DNA of 34,979 bases from contig JAHHQW010000024.1 of NCBI GenBank assembly GCA_020026195.1, positions 1 through 34,979 of the forward strand. Direction: 5' to 3'. The position numbers and the translations under genes were made by a program. Numbering within the stretch: position 1 is the stretch's first letter; each line of letters starts with the position of its first letter. Origin of the DNA: Prevotella sp. GTDB lineage: Bacteria > Bacteroidota > Bacteroidia > Bacteroidales > Bacteroidaceae. Shown here piece after piece: positions 34,901-34,979 of the stretch. Below the pieces are notes generated by a model. The model did not search any database and was not told the DNA's origin. It worked only from the letters and a program-made list of their open reading frames with translations.

Positions 34901-34979
34901 TTCAATCTTTTTCAAAGTTTCAATATTACAATAGTTCGTTAAAAATTAGCCCAGCCTAAACGGCTCTGGCAGTAAATAA

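Overview
The window looks like chromosome of a Prevotella-type member of the Bacteroidales. Support for this: several genes are preceded by the Bacteroidetes promoter pair (TTTG, about 20 bases, then TAnnTTTG); there is a SusC/SusD glycan-uptake operon; secreted proteins end in a type IX secretion (T9SS) tail or in a short NGKK-type tail common in Prevotella; and there is a C10 (streptopain/interpain) protease with an inhibitor-like prodomain. Species cannot be settled from sequence alone.

Layout. Bases 1-301 appear to be the end of an integrated mobile element: a 10-bp tandem repeat, an 11-bp direct repeat, and the 3' half of a CAT-anticodon tRNA that still has its own terminator but lacks the 5' half. 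Next (805-1700) is an overlapping gene pair, a six-helix membrane protein and a small winged-helix regulator, with two operator-like repeats at their promoter. Bases 2053-4515 (minus) hold a 56-residue membrane protein, the two halves of a ThrE-type amino-acid exporter, and a LysR regulator. Bases 5292-8952 (minus) hold a secreted C10 protease and a co-transcribed partner of unknown function; both have dockerin-like calcium-loop repeats and the same C-terminal tail. Bases 9158-10734 hold a HAD phosphatase translationally coupled to ribF. A gene-poor stretch and an M50 membrane protease follow.

Bases 12562-19529 (minus) are a compact four-gene polysaccharide utilisation locus (SusC, SusD, GH18 endoglycosidase, DUF1735/LamG surface lipoprotein) whose enzyme type points to host N-glycans. 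On its other side, 20118-23024, are two secreted proteins with unrelated mature parts but near-identical signal peptides and about 265 bp of related upstream DNA.

The remainder is mostly housekeeping: VanZ-like protein; a minus-strand run of fadD-type acyl-CoA ligase, prfB, a 47-residue membrane protein and a CYTH protein; an alpha/beta hydrolase whose nucleophile serine is replaced by alanine; a plus-strand run of Nudix hydrolase, topA, aroK and speA; and an ECF sigma/anti-sigma pair behind an ECF-type promoter.

The observations I rate highest are the shared promoter-plus-signal-peptide module, the interrupted tRNA, the serine-less hydrolase, the protease/partner pair and the HAD-ribF coupling. 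I did not find a clearly new multi-gene defence or mobile system.
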